A DNA stretch of 64,000 nt, from positions 46,639,592 through 46,703,591 of the forward strand of contig CM070570.1 of assembly GCA_036346355.1 (NCBI GenBank), given 5' to 3'. This stretch comes from Rhipidocladum racemiflorum. Lineage: Eukaryota; Streptophyta; Magnoliopsida; Poales; Poaceae. A program made the translations under genes and the position numbers. This document shows positions 34,497 to 44,226 of this stretch, in pieces. The notes below the pieces were generated by a model that saw only the letters and a list, made by a program, of their open reading frames with translations, was not told the DNA's origin and made no database searches. Each line of letters begins with the position of its first letter. Position 1 is the first letter of the stretch.

Positions 34497-34909
34497 TCCT
34501 TCGTGTTTCTCCCTCTTTTGGTGTCTTGATGCCAAAGGGGGAGTGATATCCTTAGTCGCGTTGTCTTTAGTCGCGTTGGGCGTTTTGCGTTTCCTTTTGT
34601 CTCTTACTCGCTTGTGTTGCTTCATATCGTTGCATGTCGTTGCTTATTTATTGTCATGAACTCTGTTATTCCATGTAATGACTTTATTGCTTACTTTATG
34701 CTTGGATTGCGTTCAGTTACTTGTGTTGTATTCTCGGATGCTGTGTGTGAGGGGGAGCTCTCGGTTATCTCTCGTTTAATATGTGCATTTGTTTCCTCTA
34801 ATTTCTTCCAATGCACACATTTAGGGGGAGCTCCTCTTTTTAATCTTATAGCCTAAGTCTAGTTCTCGTTATTTTATTTGCTGATTAATTGTGTTGTCAT
34901 CAATACACC

Positions 34910-34923
34910 AAAAAGGGGGAGAT
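34910..34923 (+). other. Polypurine tract of Sirevirus C, last of four similar motifs
   Basis: AAAAAGGGGGAGAT abuts the 3' LTR. Upstream near-copies occur at 34534-34543 (aaagggggag), 34750-34757 and 34823-34830 (agggggag). Multiple polypurine tracts are a known Sirevirus feature. Confidence 0.9.
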
Positions 34924-36319
34924 TGAAAGTGCATCTAGGCCCCTCAAATTGTTTTGGTGATTAATGATGACACAATTAAAGAGATCTAATGTTTTATCCA
35001 AGAATACTGCAGATATCGAGATCATATCGAGCTTGGAATGACATTGGACGCCCCTATGACTACCTAAAAGCAAAAGGACGGCATCAAGACCAAAGTTGTA
35101 ACCTTTTATTTATTTGTGTCTTAAGGATAGCCGTACTATTAAGAGGGTATGACGAGAAATCGACTTTAGGATGTGCATGTGCTCAACATCAAATACTGCA
35201 TCTCAAATTAGCACTCCTTCATTTGGTTTTGAAAAGTTTCAAATTGAAATCGAATCGGTAACCGGAGTATCCGGACATTTGGTCCGAGTCTCGGATTCAA
35301 TCCGAGTATCCGGACATTATGTCCGAGTCTCCGGTTGGACCTCTCGGTTGCTTTTGGTTCCACTGGTGCGGAGTATCCGGACATTTGGTCCGAAGTCTCG
35401 GATAACCCGGAGTCTCGGGTTATTTGTCCGGACACTCCGCCTGTTCAAAACGGGAGTAACGGCTAGTTTTCAAAAAGGGTATTTAAAGCCTCCACTCCAC
35501 TCCAACGGCTAGGATCTCTATTGAGCTCATTCATAGCAGCATTCAAGCCATTCCTAACCATCTCTAAGCATTCAATAGAGCCCCCACTTCCTCCCACCAA
35601 TTAATTTGGTTGTTGATCCTTTTGGTGAGGAGAGGAAGAAGCAAAGTGCTAAGTGCATTCATTTCATCTTGTTGAGCACTAGTTCATCCTCCAAGCGATT
35701 CTTCGTGGTGCTATTTCTCTTGGAGGTTGAAGGTCTCCTAGACGGCTAGGAGTCACCGGGAGCTATCGACGCGTGTGGTGAGCCCCGGTCGTTTGTGAAG
35801 GCTAGTCTCGCCTCCGAAAGGAAAGAGACAAGAAGTGAAGCCGGCGAGTGCATTTGTGCAACACCGGGAGGAAAGCGGGTTGAAAGAGACCCCGGCTCAA
35901 GTGTGACCGAGCCACCTCAACGGAGACGTAGGATTCCCTTCAAGAATCCGAACTTCGGTGAAAAATTGCGTCTCTCGCTCTCTCTTTTACTTCCTAGTCT
36001 TGCTTACTTGGATTTGAATTTGTTTAGTTAGATCTAGCTCTTTGCGTAGCTCTAATTCAAATCCTATCTAGCAATTGTTCTAGGTTGTTTTTGCATTCTA
36101 TTTCTAGTAGTTTATTGCGCCTGCTAGAGTAGCCTTTATTATGCGTTCGAGCGGCTAACCGGAGAGTCCGGATTTTAGACCGGACACTCCGGATAAGCCG
36201 GAGTATCCGGACCAAAACCCGGAGACTCCGGATTGACCAGCTCGGCCAGTTTTATTCCGCTGCATAAATTTTAATCCGCCTATTCACCCCCCCTCTAGGC
36301 GACATCGTTGGTCCTTTCA
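34924..36319 (+). repeat. Sirevirus C 3' LTR
   Basis: 1396 bp. It is nearly identical to the 5' LTR except in the CCGGAG cluster (35262-35440), where several CCGG and CTCCGG units have lost one base. Confidence 0.92.
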
Positions 36320-36324
36320 AACCA

Positions 36325-37382
36325 GAATGAAGAGAACAGATCAAATCGAAACGTTCGTGGTAGGTCTTTCAGTGGCTTTAGGCGCCGACGTGCGTCGCGA
36401 ATGGCCACGGAATCTCACCGAGGCCATCGGCTTTGCGCATGAGGCCGAAGCAAGGAAGTTTGCCTGGATTGCCGAGGCCATACAAGGGATAACATCCGGC
36501 AACCGAGGAAACATTCCGTTCGGAAGAGGAGTTGGCTTCAGCACCACCAATGCACCGAATACAACACCAACCTCTGCGGTCTCCAGCCCTCTAGGTGGCT
36601 CGTCGACTCTGCTCCATAACAGCAAGACGCAAGCGCCAGGGAGCAATCGGCTATCCACACCCGCAACAAGAAGCGGACCAGCCCCTCGGCCAACGCCAGT
36701 GCCCAGCACGCAGAGCAGTACAGCCTCAACCCCGACTCGTCTACGTTTGACGGCTGATCAGCTGGCTGAAAGACGGGCAAAAGGACTTTGTTACAACTGT
36801 GATGAAATCTACACCAGGGGTCATCGCTGCAAACGCCTATTCCATCTGGAAGTCGAAGAGGAGGAAGGGGAAGAAGCCGATGAGGGAAATGCGTGGATGC
36901 AAGAGTCTGATGCATCCTTGTCGATGATCGTTGCATTGGGACCCAAGCATGGAGATACCATGCAGGTATGGGTACGTATGGCAGGTAAGTGTTGGCTCTG
37001 TCTCATTGACAGTGGGAGTACCCACAATTTTATGAGCACATACGCAGGCCGGCAAGGAAAGTGGGAACAAACGGAAGGAGCACCACAGCAGGTTCAAGTG
37101 GCAGGGGGCTCCCATCTACCCTGCCTCGGAACTGTGCCGTCTGCAACGTTCAGCATCCAAGGAAAGGAGTTCACAGCTTCATTCATTTTGCTACCCATCG
37201 ATGGATTTGACATCATCCTGGGCGCACAATGGTTGCGAACACTAGGCGGTATAGAGTGGAACTTTGCAGAGCTAACCATGCGATTTGGACATCACGGGGA
37301 GCACGTACTGTTCCAAGGAATGCGACGACCGCGGCGATCCACTCTTTTTCAAACAGAGCTGGAAGCTCCCGGGTGGGTGTAG
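36325..37382 (+). pseudogene. Chromovirus A gag end, zinc knuckle and protease
   Basis: The frame resumes after Sirevirus C: LTEAIGFAHEAEARKFAWIA, a Ser/Pro-rich linker, a CCHC-type knuckle (CYNCDEIYTRGHRC), an acidic stretch, then the aspartic protease (LIDSGSTHNF; GFDIILGAQWL). An in-frame TAG at 37380-37382 separates it from the RT, which continues in the same frame from 37383. Confidence 0.9.
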
Positions 37383-39153
37383 GAATTGCTGGATACTTAT
37401 AAAGAGATATTTCTTGAACCAACCGCATTACCTCCTCTAAGGCGGTGCGACCACCGCATCACGCTTACAGAAGGGACTGACCCAATAGTGGTGAGACCTT
37501 ACCGGTATCCATATCGCCAGAAGGAAGAAATAGAGAAGCAGTGTGAAGACATGCTGAAGCAAGGAATCATACGACAAAGCAGATCACCCTTCTCATCCCC
37601 GGTCTTACTGGTCAAAAAGGCAGATGGCACTTGGCGTTTTTGTGTGGATTACCGTGAGTTAAATAGGAAAACGGTCAAAGACAAGTTCCCCATTCCAGTA
37701 GTAGAAGAGTTGCTTGACGAGCTTCGGGGGGCTCAATACTTCACCAAGCTAGATTTGCGCTCGGGCTACCATCAAGTCCGGATGCAGGAGCAAGACATTG
37801 AAAAGACAGCCTTCCGAACTCACCACGGCCATTATGAGTTCTTAGTGATGCCGTTCGGATTATCCAATGCTCCGTCAACCTTTCAATCCCTAATGAACGA
37901 AATTTTACAGGAATTCTTTCGCAAATTTGTCTTGGTTTTCTTTGATGATATCTTGGTTTATAGTCACACCGAGGAGGAACATAGGAAACACCTTCAATTG
38001 GTGTTGGATCGTCTTCAACGTCACCAACTGTACTTGAAAAAAATCAAAATGCGCTTTCGCACAGAAGCAAGTGGGATACCTGGGACACATCATCTCCCAC
38101 AATGGGGTATCAGCCGACCCAGTAAAACTTCAAGCAGTGACAGAATGGCCTCATTCAACAACAGTTTCAGCGCTTCGAGGCTTTCTAGGCCTCACAGGAT
38201 ATTATCGACGGTTCATCCAAGGGTATGCGGTCATTGCCGAACCCCTAACTGCGTTGCTACGGCGTAACAACTTTGAATGGAATTCGGCCGCGGAAGGGGC
38301 TTTCCATCGCCTCAAACAAGTATTAGTGTCGGCACCGGTGCTTCAAATGCCTGACTTCACAGCTCCGTTTGTGGTGGAATGCGACACCTCGGGCACGGGG
38401 ATCGGGGCAGTACTCCAACAACAAGGGCATCCGAGCGCTTATTTCAGTCGGAAATTAGCCGACCGACACATGAAACTGGCGGCTTATGAGAGGGAGCTCA
38501 TCGGGCTTTCCAAGGCAGTGCGACATTGGCGACCATATTTATGGGGCCACCCTTTTCTCATCCGTACTGATCATGGGAGTCTCAAATTCCTTCTGGAGCA
38601 GGCACTCATAACACCACCACAACAGCACTGGCTAAGTAAACTAATGGGCTTCGATTTTCAGGTGGAGTATAAACCAGGTCACCTCAACCAAGCAGCCGAC
38701 GCATTATCCCGAGCACATTCTTCTACCGTCCAATGCGCTGCCGTATCGGCTCCGCAGAATGTCTCACGTGACCAGTGGCTTGACCTGTTGCGAGAGGATC
38801 CGATGGTCCAGACCCTTGCCGGCCAGTTCGCAGCTATGGCAGACCGGCAACGAGCAGTGACAAACCAGCCTGACATGCCTGCACAGAAGCCGCAATGGGA
38901 CGTCCGAGATGGGTTGGTCTACCGTGGAGGACGCCTCGTGGTGCCAGCTGCATCCCCTCTGATTCCGCAGATCATCGCTTCAGTACATGACTTAACACAT
39001 GAAGGAATCCAGAAGACCCTCCATCGCATTCAGGCTGGGTACTGGTGGGAAAAACAGCGCAGGACAGTGGAGCAGTATGTAGCAAGTTGCATGATCTGTC
39101 AACAGCACAAAGCAAGTACTTTGGCACCAGCCGGCCTGCTCCAACCACTCTAA
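37383..39153 (+). pseudogene. Chromovirus A reverse transcriptase, RNase H and integrase finger
   Basis: RT motifs: WRFCVDYRELNRKTVKDK; YFTKLDLRSGYHQVRM; FFDDILVY at the active site (about 37940). A frame change occurs around 38040 in an A7 run, after which GYLGHIISHNGVSADPVKLQ continues. RNase H shows DTSGTGIGAVL and TDHGSLKFLLEQ. The integrase finger shows THEGIQKTLHR and CMICQQHK. An in-frame TAA at 39151-39153 precedes the integrase core, which stays in the same frame. Confidence 0.9.
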
Positions 39154-40425
39154 GTTCCTCATCAGGTGTGGGCGGATATCTCTATGGACTTTATCACGGA
39201 TCTACCAAAATCACAGGGCAAGTCGGCCTTGCTAGTAGTGGTGGACCGTCTCTCTAAGTATGCCCATTTCCTTCCGTTCGCTCGTCCGGCAACTGCTCCT
39301 GCTATCGCCCGTTTGTTCTTTGACCACGTGGTGCGCCTCCATGGCATTCCAGAATCAATTGTCTCAGATCGCGACCCAGTATTCCTCAGCGCTTTTTGGC
39401 AAGACCTGTTTAAAAGAAATGGGACTACCTTGTTGATGTCGACAGCATATCACCCCCAAACGGATGGCCAAACCGAGGTGGTGAATAGGACCATCGAAAT
39501 GTATCTCCGTTGTTTGACTTCATCCAACCCATCATCTTGGGCACAATGGGTTCCATGGGCTGAGTATTGCTACAACACTTCATTCCACTCAGCTCACGGA
39601 TTGACCCCTTTTGAGTTGGTCTATGGCCGGTCGCCACCACCATTGACACCGTATCAGCAGGGGACAACAAGCATTAATTCTGTGGATTGTGCACTGGTAG
39701 ATCGGGATGCTGTGTTACAGCAAGCGAAAGGTCACCTCCTCCAAGCTCAACAACGCATGAAATTAAGGTATGACGGAACACACCGGGAGGTTGAGTTTTC
39801 GGTCGGCTCATGGGTGTGGTTGAAACTTCAAAAACACCGCCAATTGTTGGCCAGAGGAGCAACACTTCCTTCCAAGTTGGCGCCCAAATTCTACGGGCCA
39901 TACCAAGTCTCCAGCCGGGTGGGTCCGGTGGCATACCGACTTCGTCTTCCGGATTCTGCAAGGATACACAATGTCTTCCATGTATCCTTGCTTAAACCTT
40001 TCAAAGGAGAGCCGCCGGCGCATGCCATAGATTTGCCATCTGATGTCGCCCCAGTGGCTACTTCGGTCCAACCGGAACCACACAGCATCTTGGCACAACG
40101 ATTTGTTGAAGGGAAGAGGCAACTTCTAGTTCATTGGTCCGGTGAACCGGCTGAAGAAGCTACGTGGATGGATGCTATTGCCCTCCGCCGCTCTTTTCCC
40201 GACTGCCAGCTTGAGGACAAGCTGCGTCTCCAGGGGGGAGTGATGTTATGGGCTAAGCCCTTGACCGCGTCTACGTTCGGCGAGCTCCACGTCGTCCACT
40301 GCAGTAGGCAGAAGATCCATCCGGCGCAACGCAACAGCAGCACGCAGGGGATGGCGACGTCGCACCCATGTAGCGGTCGGTTAGGCCATGAGTCCGTATT
40401 AGAGTCAAGTAAGGAGTGGCGTTGA
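39154..40425 (+). pseudogene. Chromovirus A integrase core and chromodomain
   Basis: Open frame: MDFITDLPKSQGKSALLVVV; IVSDRDPVFLSAFWQDLF; STAYHPQTDGQTEVVNRTIE (D-D-E core); the GPY/F region FYGPYQVSSRVGPVAYRLRL; then a C-terminal chromodomain (LLVHWSGEPAEEATWMD). The frame runs into the 3' LTR before stopping at 40425. Chromodomains guide these elements toward particular chromatin. Confidence 0.9.
40230..40243 (+). other. Polypurine tract of chromovirus A
   Basis: CCAGGGGGGAGTGA directly before the 3' LTR at 40244. Confidence 0.8.
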
Positions 40426-40718
40426 GTTACGGAAGTATGAGATTAGGAGTCCATGGTCATTACGGCTACTGAGCTGAGTTCGGTTTGATTAGGGAATAAA
40501 ATGTTGCGTGTAAAGCGATTATAAAAGGGGGAATAAAGCAAGGAGAAAAGGCATGCTTGATTGCCAACAAATCCAATCTCAGGCGGTGGCTCTGACAACA
40601 GCCAACGTACCCAAGGCGCAAGCCGTTTCGACGAATTCATCGTCGAGTAGCTTGCGACCCGGCCACCGGCCGGGAACCCGTGCTTACGAGAAAGCTCACG
40701 CCGAGTTAGCTCGTAACA
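40244..40718 (+). repeat. Chromovirus A 3' LTR
   Basis: 475 bp, the same length as the 5' LTR. Differences are single substitutions, mostly C/T. Confidence 0.92.
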
Positions 40719-40723
40719 TACTC

Positions 40724-41456
40724 CTTTAGCTATCCATTTTAGATTGTATTCTTCTCAATGTCCCAAGTCTGATGTTGAAATTGAGTACATGTCTAGAGTT
40801 CCTTATTCTAGTGCTGTTGGTTTACTTATGTATGCCATAGTGTGTTCTTGTCCTGATCTATCTTATGCAATGAGTGTTGTCAGTAGATACATGGCTAATT
40901 CTGGTAAAGAACATTGGAAGGCCGTTCAATGGATCTTCATGTATATGCGTGATACTTCTAATGTTTGTTTGCAGTTTGGAAAATCTAGAGATGAACTTAT
41001 TGGTTATATTGACTCTGATTATGCTGGTGACTTGGATAAGAGAAGATCTCTTACATATTAGGTTTTCACCATTAGTGGTTGTGCCGTTAGTTGGAAAGCA
41101 AGTTCGCAGGTTACTGTTGCTTTATCCACCACTGAAGCTGAGTACATAGCCATTTCTGAAGCACGTAAAGAAGCTATTTGGCTGAAAGGTTTGTATGCTG
41201 AGCTTTGTGGAGTTAAGTCTTGCATTATTATATTTTGTGACAGTCAAAGTGCCATATGCCTTACAAAGGATCAAATGTTTCATGAGAGAACAAAAGCACA
41301 TTGATATTAGGTATCATTATATTTGTGATGTTATTGCTCAAGGTAACATTAAAGTATGCAAGATCAGTACACATGATAATCCTGCTGATATGATGACAAA
41401 GCCAGTTCCTGCTACTAAGTTTGAGTTTTGCTCAAGCTTAGTTGGTGTTACAGTTT
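40724..41456 (+). pseudogene. Copia D RT end and RNase H
   Basis: Continues the copia gene interrupted at 12358: VPYSSAVGLLMYAIVCSCPD, YSAM-type SYAMSVVSRYMAN, DSDYAGDLDKRRSLTY, then a stop at 41059. It resumes with STTEAEYIAISEARKEAIWL, a frame change near 41210-41290, and TKHIDIRYHYICD; end TAA at 41456. Typical copia RNase H, non-functional. Confidence 0.88.
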
Positions 41457-41580
41457 AAGCCCTAGTTGTTCTTGGTGCCAGCGGTTTTAAGCTTAGTTGG
41501 TGTTACAATTTGTTTTGTTGTTCAGGAATCATGACTATTTTGAAATTGCTACAAGATAGTATTTGTCTCGAGGTAGAGTT

Positions 41581-41929
41581 TGTTGATATATGATCCAAAT
41601 TCAGAATAAGAAGGCTGTGTTTGGCGGAGCGCAACGGAGGCCCGTCGCCTGGAGGGTGCGCGGGGCGAAGCCCCTTGCGGTACGGATCGTTATGGATTTG
41701 TTTCCGAGTGTGACTCTAGGTCGCCACCATATATACCCTCTTGTAAGCCATAGAAACGAGATGAGAGGTTGTAATCCCCCGCGTTTTGTAACACTTAAGG
41801 AAATAGTGATATTTTACCGGCCAGCGCCTATGGTGTTTTTCCGTAAGAATTTTTCGCGTTAAATCTATGTCTCTTATTTCTCTTTTGGATTTGATCTACT
41901 TATTACTTTTGAGCCTGTGGATTCTAACA
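41581..41929 (+). repeat. Copia D 3' LTR (349 bp)
   Basis: TGTTGATATATGATCC..GATTCTAACA, followed by the TSD gtaca (41930-41934). Confidence 0.85.
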
Positions 41930-42235
41930 GTACAGAGGTAGTCCGAGGAGTTGCTCTTGGAGTACGACCGGTAGCTGGAAGACAACCAGATATTCTACAA
42001 GCCCAGGTTCACTACAAAGGCTGACGATAAATCAGCTAACCTGAGGTCGAAGTGCTCATTACCTAGACATACTCTTGCCAGGTGTCGTCGTAGAGCCAAT
42101 TAAAGTTCTTCGTGGATGTGGTTCTTGGTGTCCTTGTTCTCTCTATCTTGTGGTCATTTGGGTCGATGTAGTGTGTATTTTGCAGTTTTGAGGCACTGTA
42201 AAAGCCATTATCGGTTTTTCAAAAAAAAAAAAAAA
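41930..42235 (+). pseudogene. BAP31-like pseudogene, right part with poly(A)
   Basis: Directly after the copia TSD the sequence reads QR-stop-SEELLLEYDR-stop-LEDNQ, the C-terminal signature of plant BAP31-like ER membrane chaperones, broken by stops. About 240 bp downstream is an A15 run (about 42218-42232). An intronless C-terminal part plus poly(A) suggests a processed (retroposed) pseudogene. The left part is at 11805-11980. Confidence 0.55.
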
Positions 42236-42660
42236 TGGGTAGAAAAAGATCAGATTTCAGAATGCGAGTCGAAAAACTGAATTGGGCTTAATGACTGCGC
42301 ACATATATGTTGATCATTTTGTTTTAAAAAATAATCCGTTCTACTTTGCAATCCTCAGCTGATACTACAGTATAAACACATGAGCTGTTAGCAGGTATTT
42401 TTTTTAAAAAAAAACTTGGAAACTAGAACAAGTAAAGATGGCCATGGGATTCAAAACTGAAACTCATATGTTTATATTTGTTGCACCGATAAATCACAGA
42501 AGAATAGTAAAAAATTAGAGGCTACACTGTTTTGTACACTAGTGCCAGTTTGGGGCACCGGGACAAGATCATCGACGAACACAAAACAAGAACACATAAA
42601 TGGAAACTATATAGTATGTAGGAAACTCTCTGATCAGCAGCGATCAGGTCTCTCTCAGCA
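42236..42660. other. Intergenic, 3' flank of the next gene; no gene seen
   Basis: AT-rich with homopolymers. No coding support. Confidence 0.4.
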
Positions 42661-42716
42661 CATTGATGGCCATCAGGTCAGATCACTTGGCCGGCGGGCT
42701 CTTCTTGCCGTGCTCT

Positions 42717-43223
42717 TCATGGGCGGGAGGCAGCAGCGGTGGAGGATGCAAGCCAGGGCGCCTTGCGGACGTGCTCGACGGGGAGACGGACGACCTTGCC
42801 GGCGAACATGGGGCTGAGGTCTGCGGCGTACTTGACAGCGTAGTGGTAGGCGCCGGAGGCAGAGATGACCCTCGCCGGCAGCCAGAGCACGAGGCAGCAC
42901 TTGTCGGTGATGTTGACGTACCTCGTGCGCACGCACACGGCGGTCCCGCACGTGAGCCGGCGGGCGGGGTGCTGTGCCTGTGCAGCGGGCGACGCCGTAA
43001 ACTCGGCCCCTGTCAGGCGTGCCGGCTGCTTCTTGGCTCCGATCTTGGAGGACGCGACGAGACGGCTCGATGACGACGACCACGGGCGCGCGGTCTTCTT
43101 TATCGGCTTGGAGGAGACGGCAGCAAGGGCAGCAGCAAGGGCTGCCGGCTTCTTCACAGCGGCCGAAGAGGAGGTGGCGGCGAACCGGTCGGCGATGGCG
43201 TGCACGTGCAAGGACGGCGCCAT
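42717..43223 (-). CDS. Small intronless protein, 168 aa, unknown family
   Basis: The ATG at 43223 begins MAPSLHVHAIADRFAATSSS, followed by an Ala/Lys-rich stretch. The C-terminal half looks like a folded module: AVCVRTRYVNITDKCC, LVLWLPARVISASGAYHYAV and MFAGKVVRLPVEHVRKAP. The strand-rich pattern with W-x-PA-x-V faintly resembles Agenet/Tudor-like domains; this is inference from pattern only. A telo-box-like AAACCCTAG lies in the 5' leader (about 43249-43257) and a weak TATA-like CATAAGTA near 43340. The frame is GC-rich and uninterrupted. It may be a grass-specific gene. Confidence 0.6.
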   Translation of the reverse strand: MAPSLHVHAIADRFAATSSSAAVKKPAALAAALAAVSSKPIKKTARPWSSSSSRLVASSKIGAKKQPARLTGAEFTASPAAQAQHPARRLTCGTAVCVRTRYVNITDKCCLVLWLPARVISASGAYHYAVKYAADLSPMFAGKVVRLPVEHVRKAPWLASSTAAASRP

Positions 43224-43680
43224 CGCTAGCTCTCTCTCGCTCTTTCTCTAGGGTTTGATCGGGGCGCGTGGATGCGGTGGATGAGAGAAGAAGACTAGTG
43301 AGGAGGAGAGAATGCGTGCGCAATATGGCCGTGGCTACTTATGCTGGGATGGGTGTTGCATCTTAATTAGCTAGTGTAGTTTGCATTCATTCCGAGTCCG
43401 AGTCCGAGTCAGATTCGAACGGCAAGTGCGTGCGCCCCAAGGTAGCGAGAAGAAAGGGAAGAATTGGTAACGGCGGATACACAGAGGAAGAAAAGAAAAG
43501 GAAAGACTGATCTGACGTGGGATGCCGCCGCCGCGTCTTCCCTCCGTTTCAAATCGATATCCCTTCCCTGGTGTGGTACGCAGCGGCAAGGTCTAGATCT
43601 CTCTCTTTGTTTTTTTTTTGAATCTTGAATGCATTGTATTACTATTTCCTTTAGTTTCTAGTATTGTTTTAGTAACTAGC

Positions 43681-44092
43681 TGTCAGAGACGCTACTCCTG
43701 AAGACAGGACTGAAGGCGCTAATTCTGAAGACTGGAGGCAGCGACAATGCGAGACGAGGAATAGTGCCAAAATTCAGAACTAAAGTTTGCATTTCAAAAG
43801 TTGTAATACATAGCTGTCATTTGAAGTATATCATGTTAGTTACAAGGGGACCCCACTGCTCTGTAATGACAGGCGGGAAGGGGGAGAAAAATACTCTATA
43901 TACTGAGGCGTCTGTACTGGGATGGTTATGGAAAAAGTAAAGTCTCATTTGCCTCCTTTCTTCTCCTGCAAACTTTCTCTCGTGTTCTTCCTGTTCTTCT
44001 TGCTCTGCTTCTTCTGTCCCTTTTCTTGCTGAAGAATAGCGATCCGTTACCGATCTCACACCGATCTTGCATCGGTACATGAGAACATTACA
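43681..44092 (+). repeat. Chromovirus E 5' LTR
   Basis: 412 bp. TATA-like core 'ctctatatactgagg' at about 43895-43909. Confidence 0.92.
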
Positions 44093-44094
44093 TT

Positions 44095-44104
44095 TGGTAT
44101 CAGA
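44095..44104 (+). other. Primer-binding site of chromovirus E (tRNA-iMet, 10-nt match)
   Basis: TGGTATCAGA, 2 nt after the LTR. The match to initiator tRNA-Met then breaks (TT instead of GC). Confidence 0.8.
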
Positions 44105-44226
44105 TTCGGGCCTGATCGTTGGGGGGTTCTGTGATCTAGAGCTGTAGAATCACGGTGAAGGGTTGGGGAACTTGAAGAACACGCAAGTGTACTTCAATCG
44201 ATCCCTGTAAAAATCCAAGGACCCGG

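Larger units (their letters stand above)
24858..36319 (+). mobile_element. Ty1/copia Sirevirus C, full length
   Basis: TSD aacca (24853-24857 and 36320-36324); LTRs 24858-26261 (1404 bp) and 34924-36319 (1396 bp), TGAAAGTG..CCTTTCA. Order is gag, then PR-IN-RT-RNaseH (copia order), then an extra ORF before the 3' LTR. That extra envelope-like ORF and four repeated polypurine motifs are hallmarks of the Sirevirus lineage. A small number of frame changes interrupt gag, pol and the extra ORF. Copies of a CCGGAG(N)CTCCGG palindrome recur through LTRs and interior. Confidence 0.92.
12359..40718 (+). mobile_element. Ty3/gypsy chromovirus A, interrupted by elements B and C
   Basis: It is bounded by the TSD tactc (12354-12358 and 40719-40723) and by two 475-bp LTRs (12359-12833 and 40244-40718) ending TGTTATGG..CGTAACA. 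By eye the LTRs differ by about 10 substitutions and no indels (about 2%), which suggests insertion under a million years ago at grass rates. Its own length without B and C is about 5.6 kb. The pol order PR-RT-RNaseH-IN-chromodomain makes it a chromovirus, Reina-like in size. B and C both interrupt gag. Confidence 0.92.
11981..41929 (+). mobile_element. Ty1/copia remnant D, host of the nested elements
   Basis: The TSD gtaca (11976-11980 and 41930-41934) bounds LTR ends starting TGTTGATATATGATCC and ending TTCTAACA. The left LTR is cut to about 110 bp, and the internal region is deleted up to the reverse transcriptase. What remains is the RT active-site region (12091-12358), the RT-RNase H part (40724-41456) and the full right LTR (41581-41929). 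Chromovirus A is inserted at 12358, within the RT/RNase H coding region. D is therefore the oldest layer. Confidence 0.85.

Noticed and set aside
42108..42176. Possible transmembrane tail (FFVDVVLGVLVLSILWSF) after the BAP31-like fragment
   Set aside because: Not in a proven frame with the coiled coil and not known for BAP31 ends; may be chance or a different parent gene, so not annotated.
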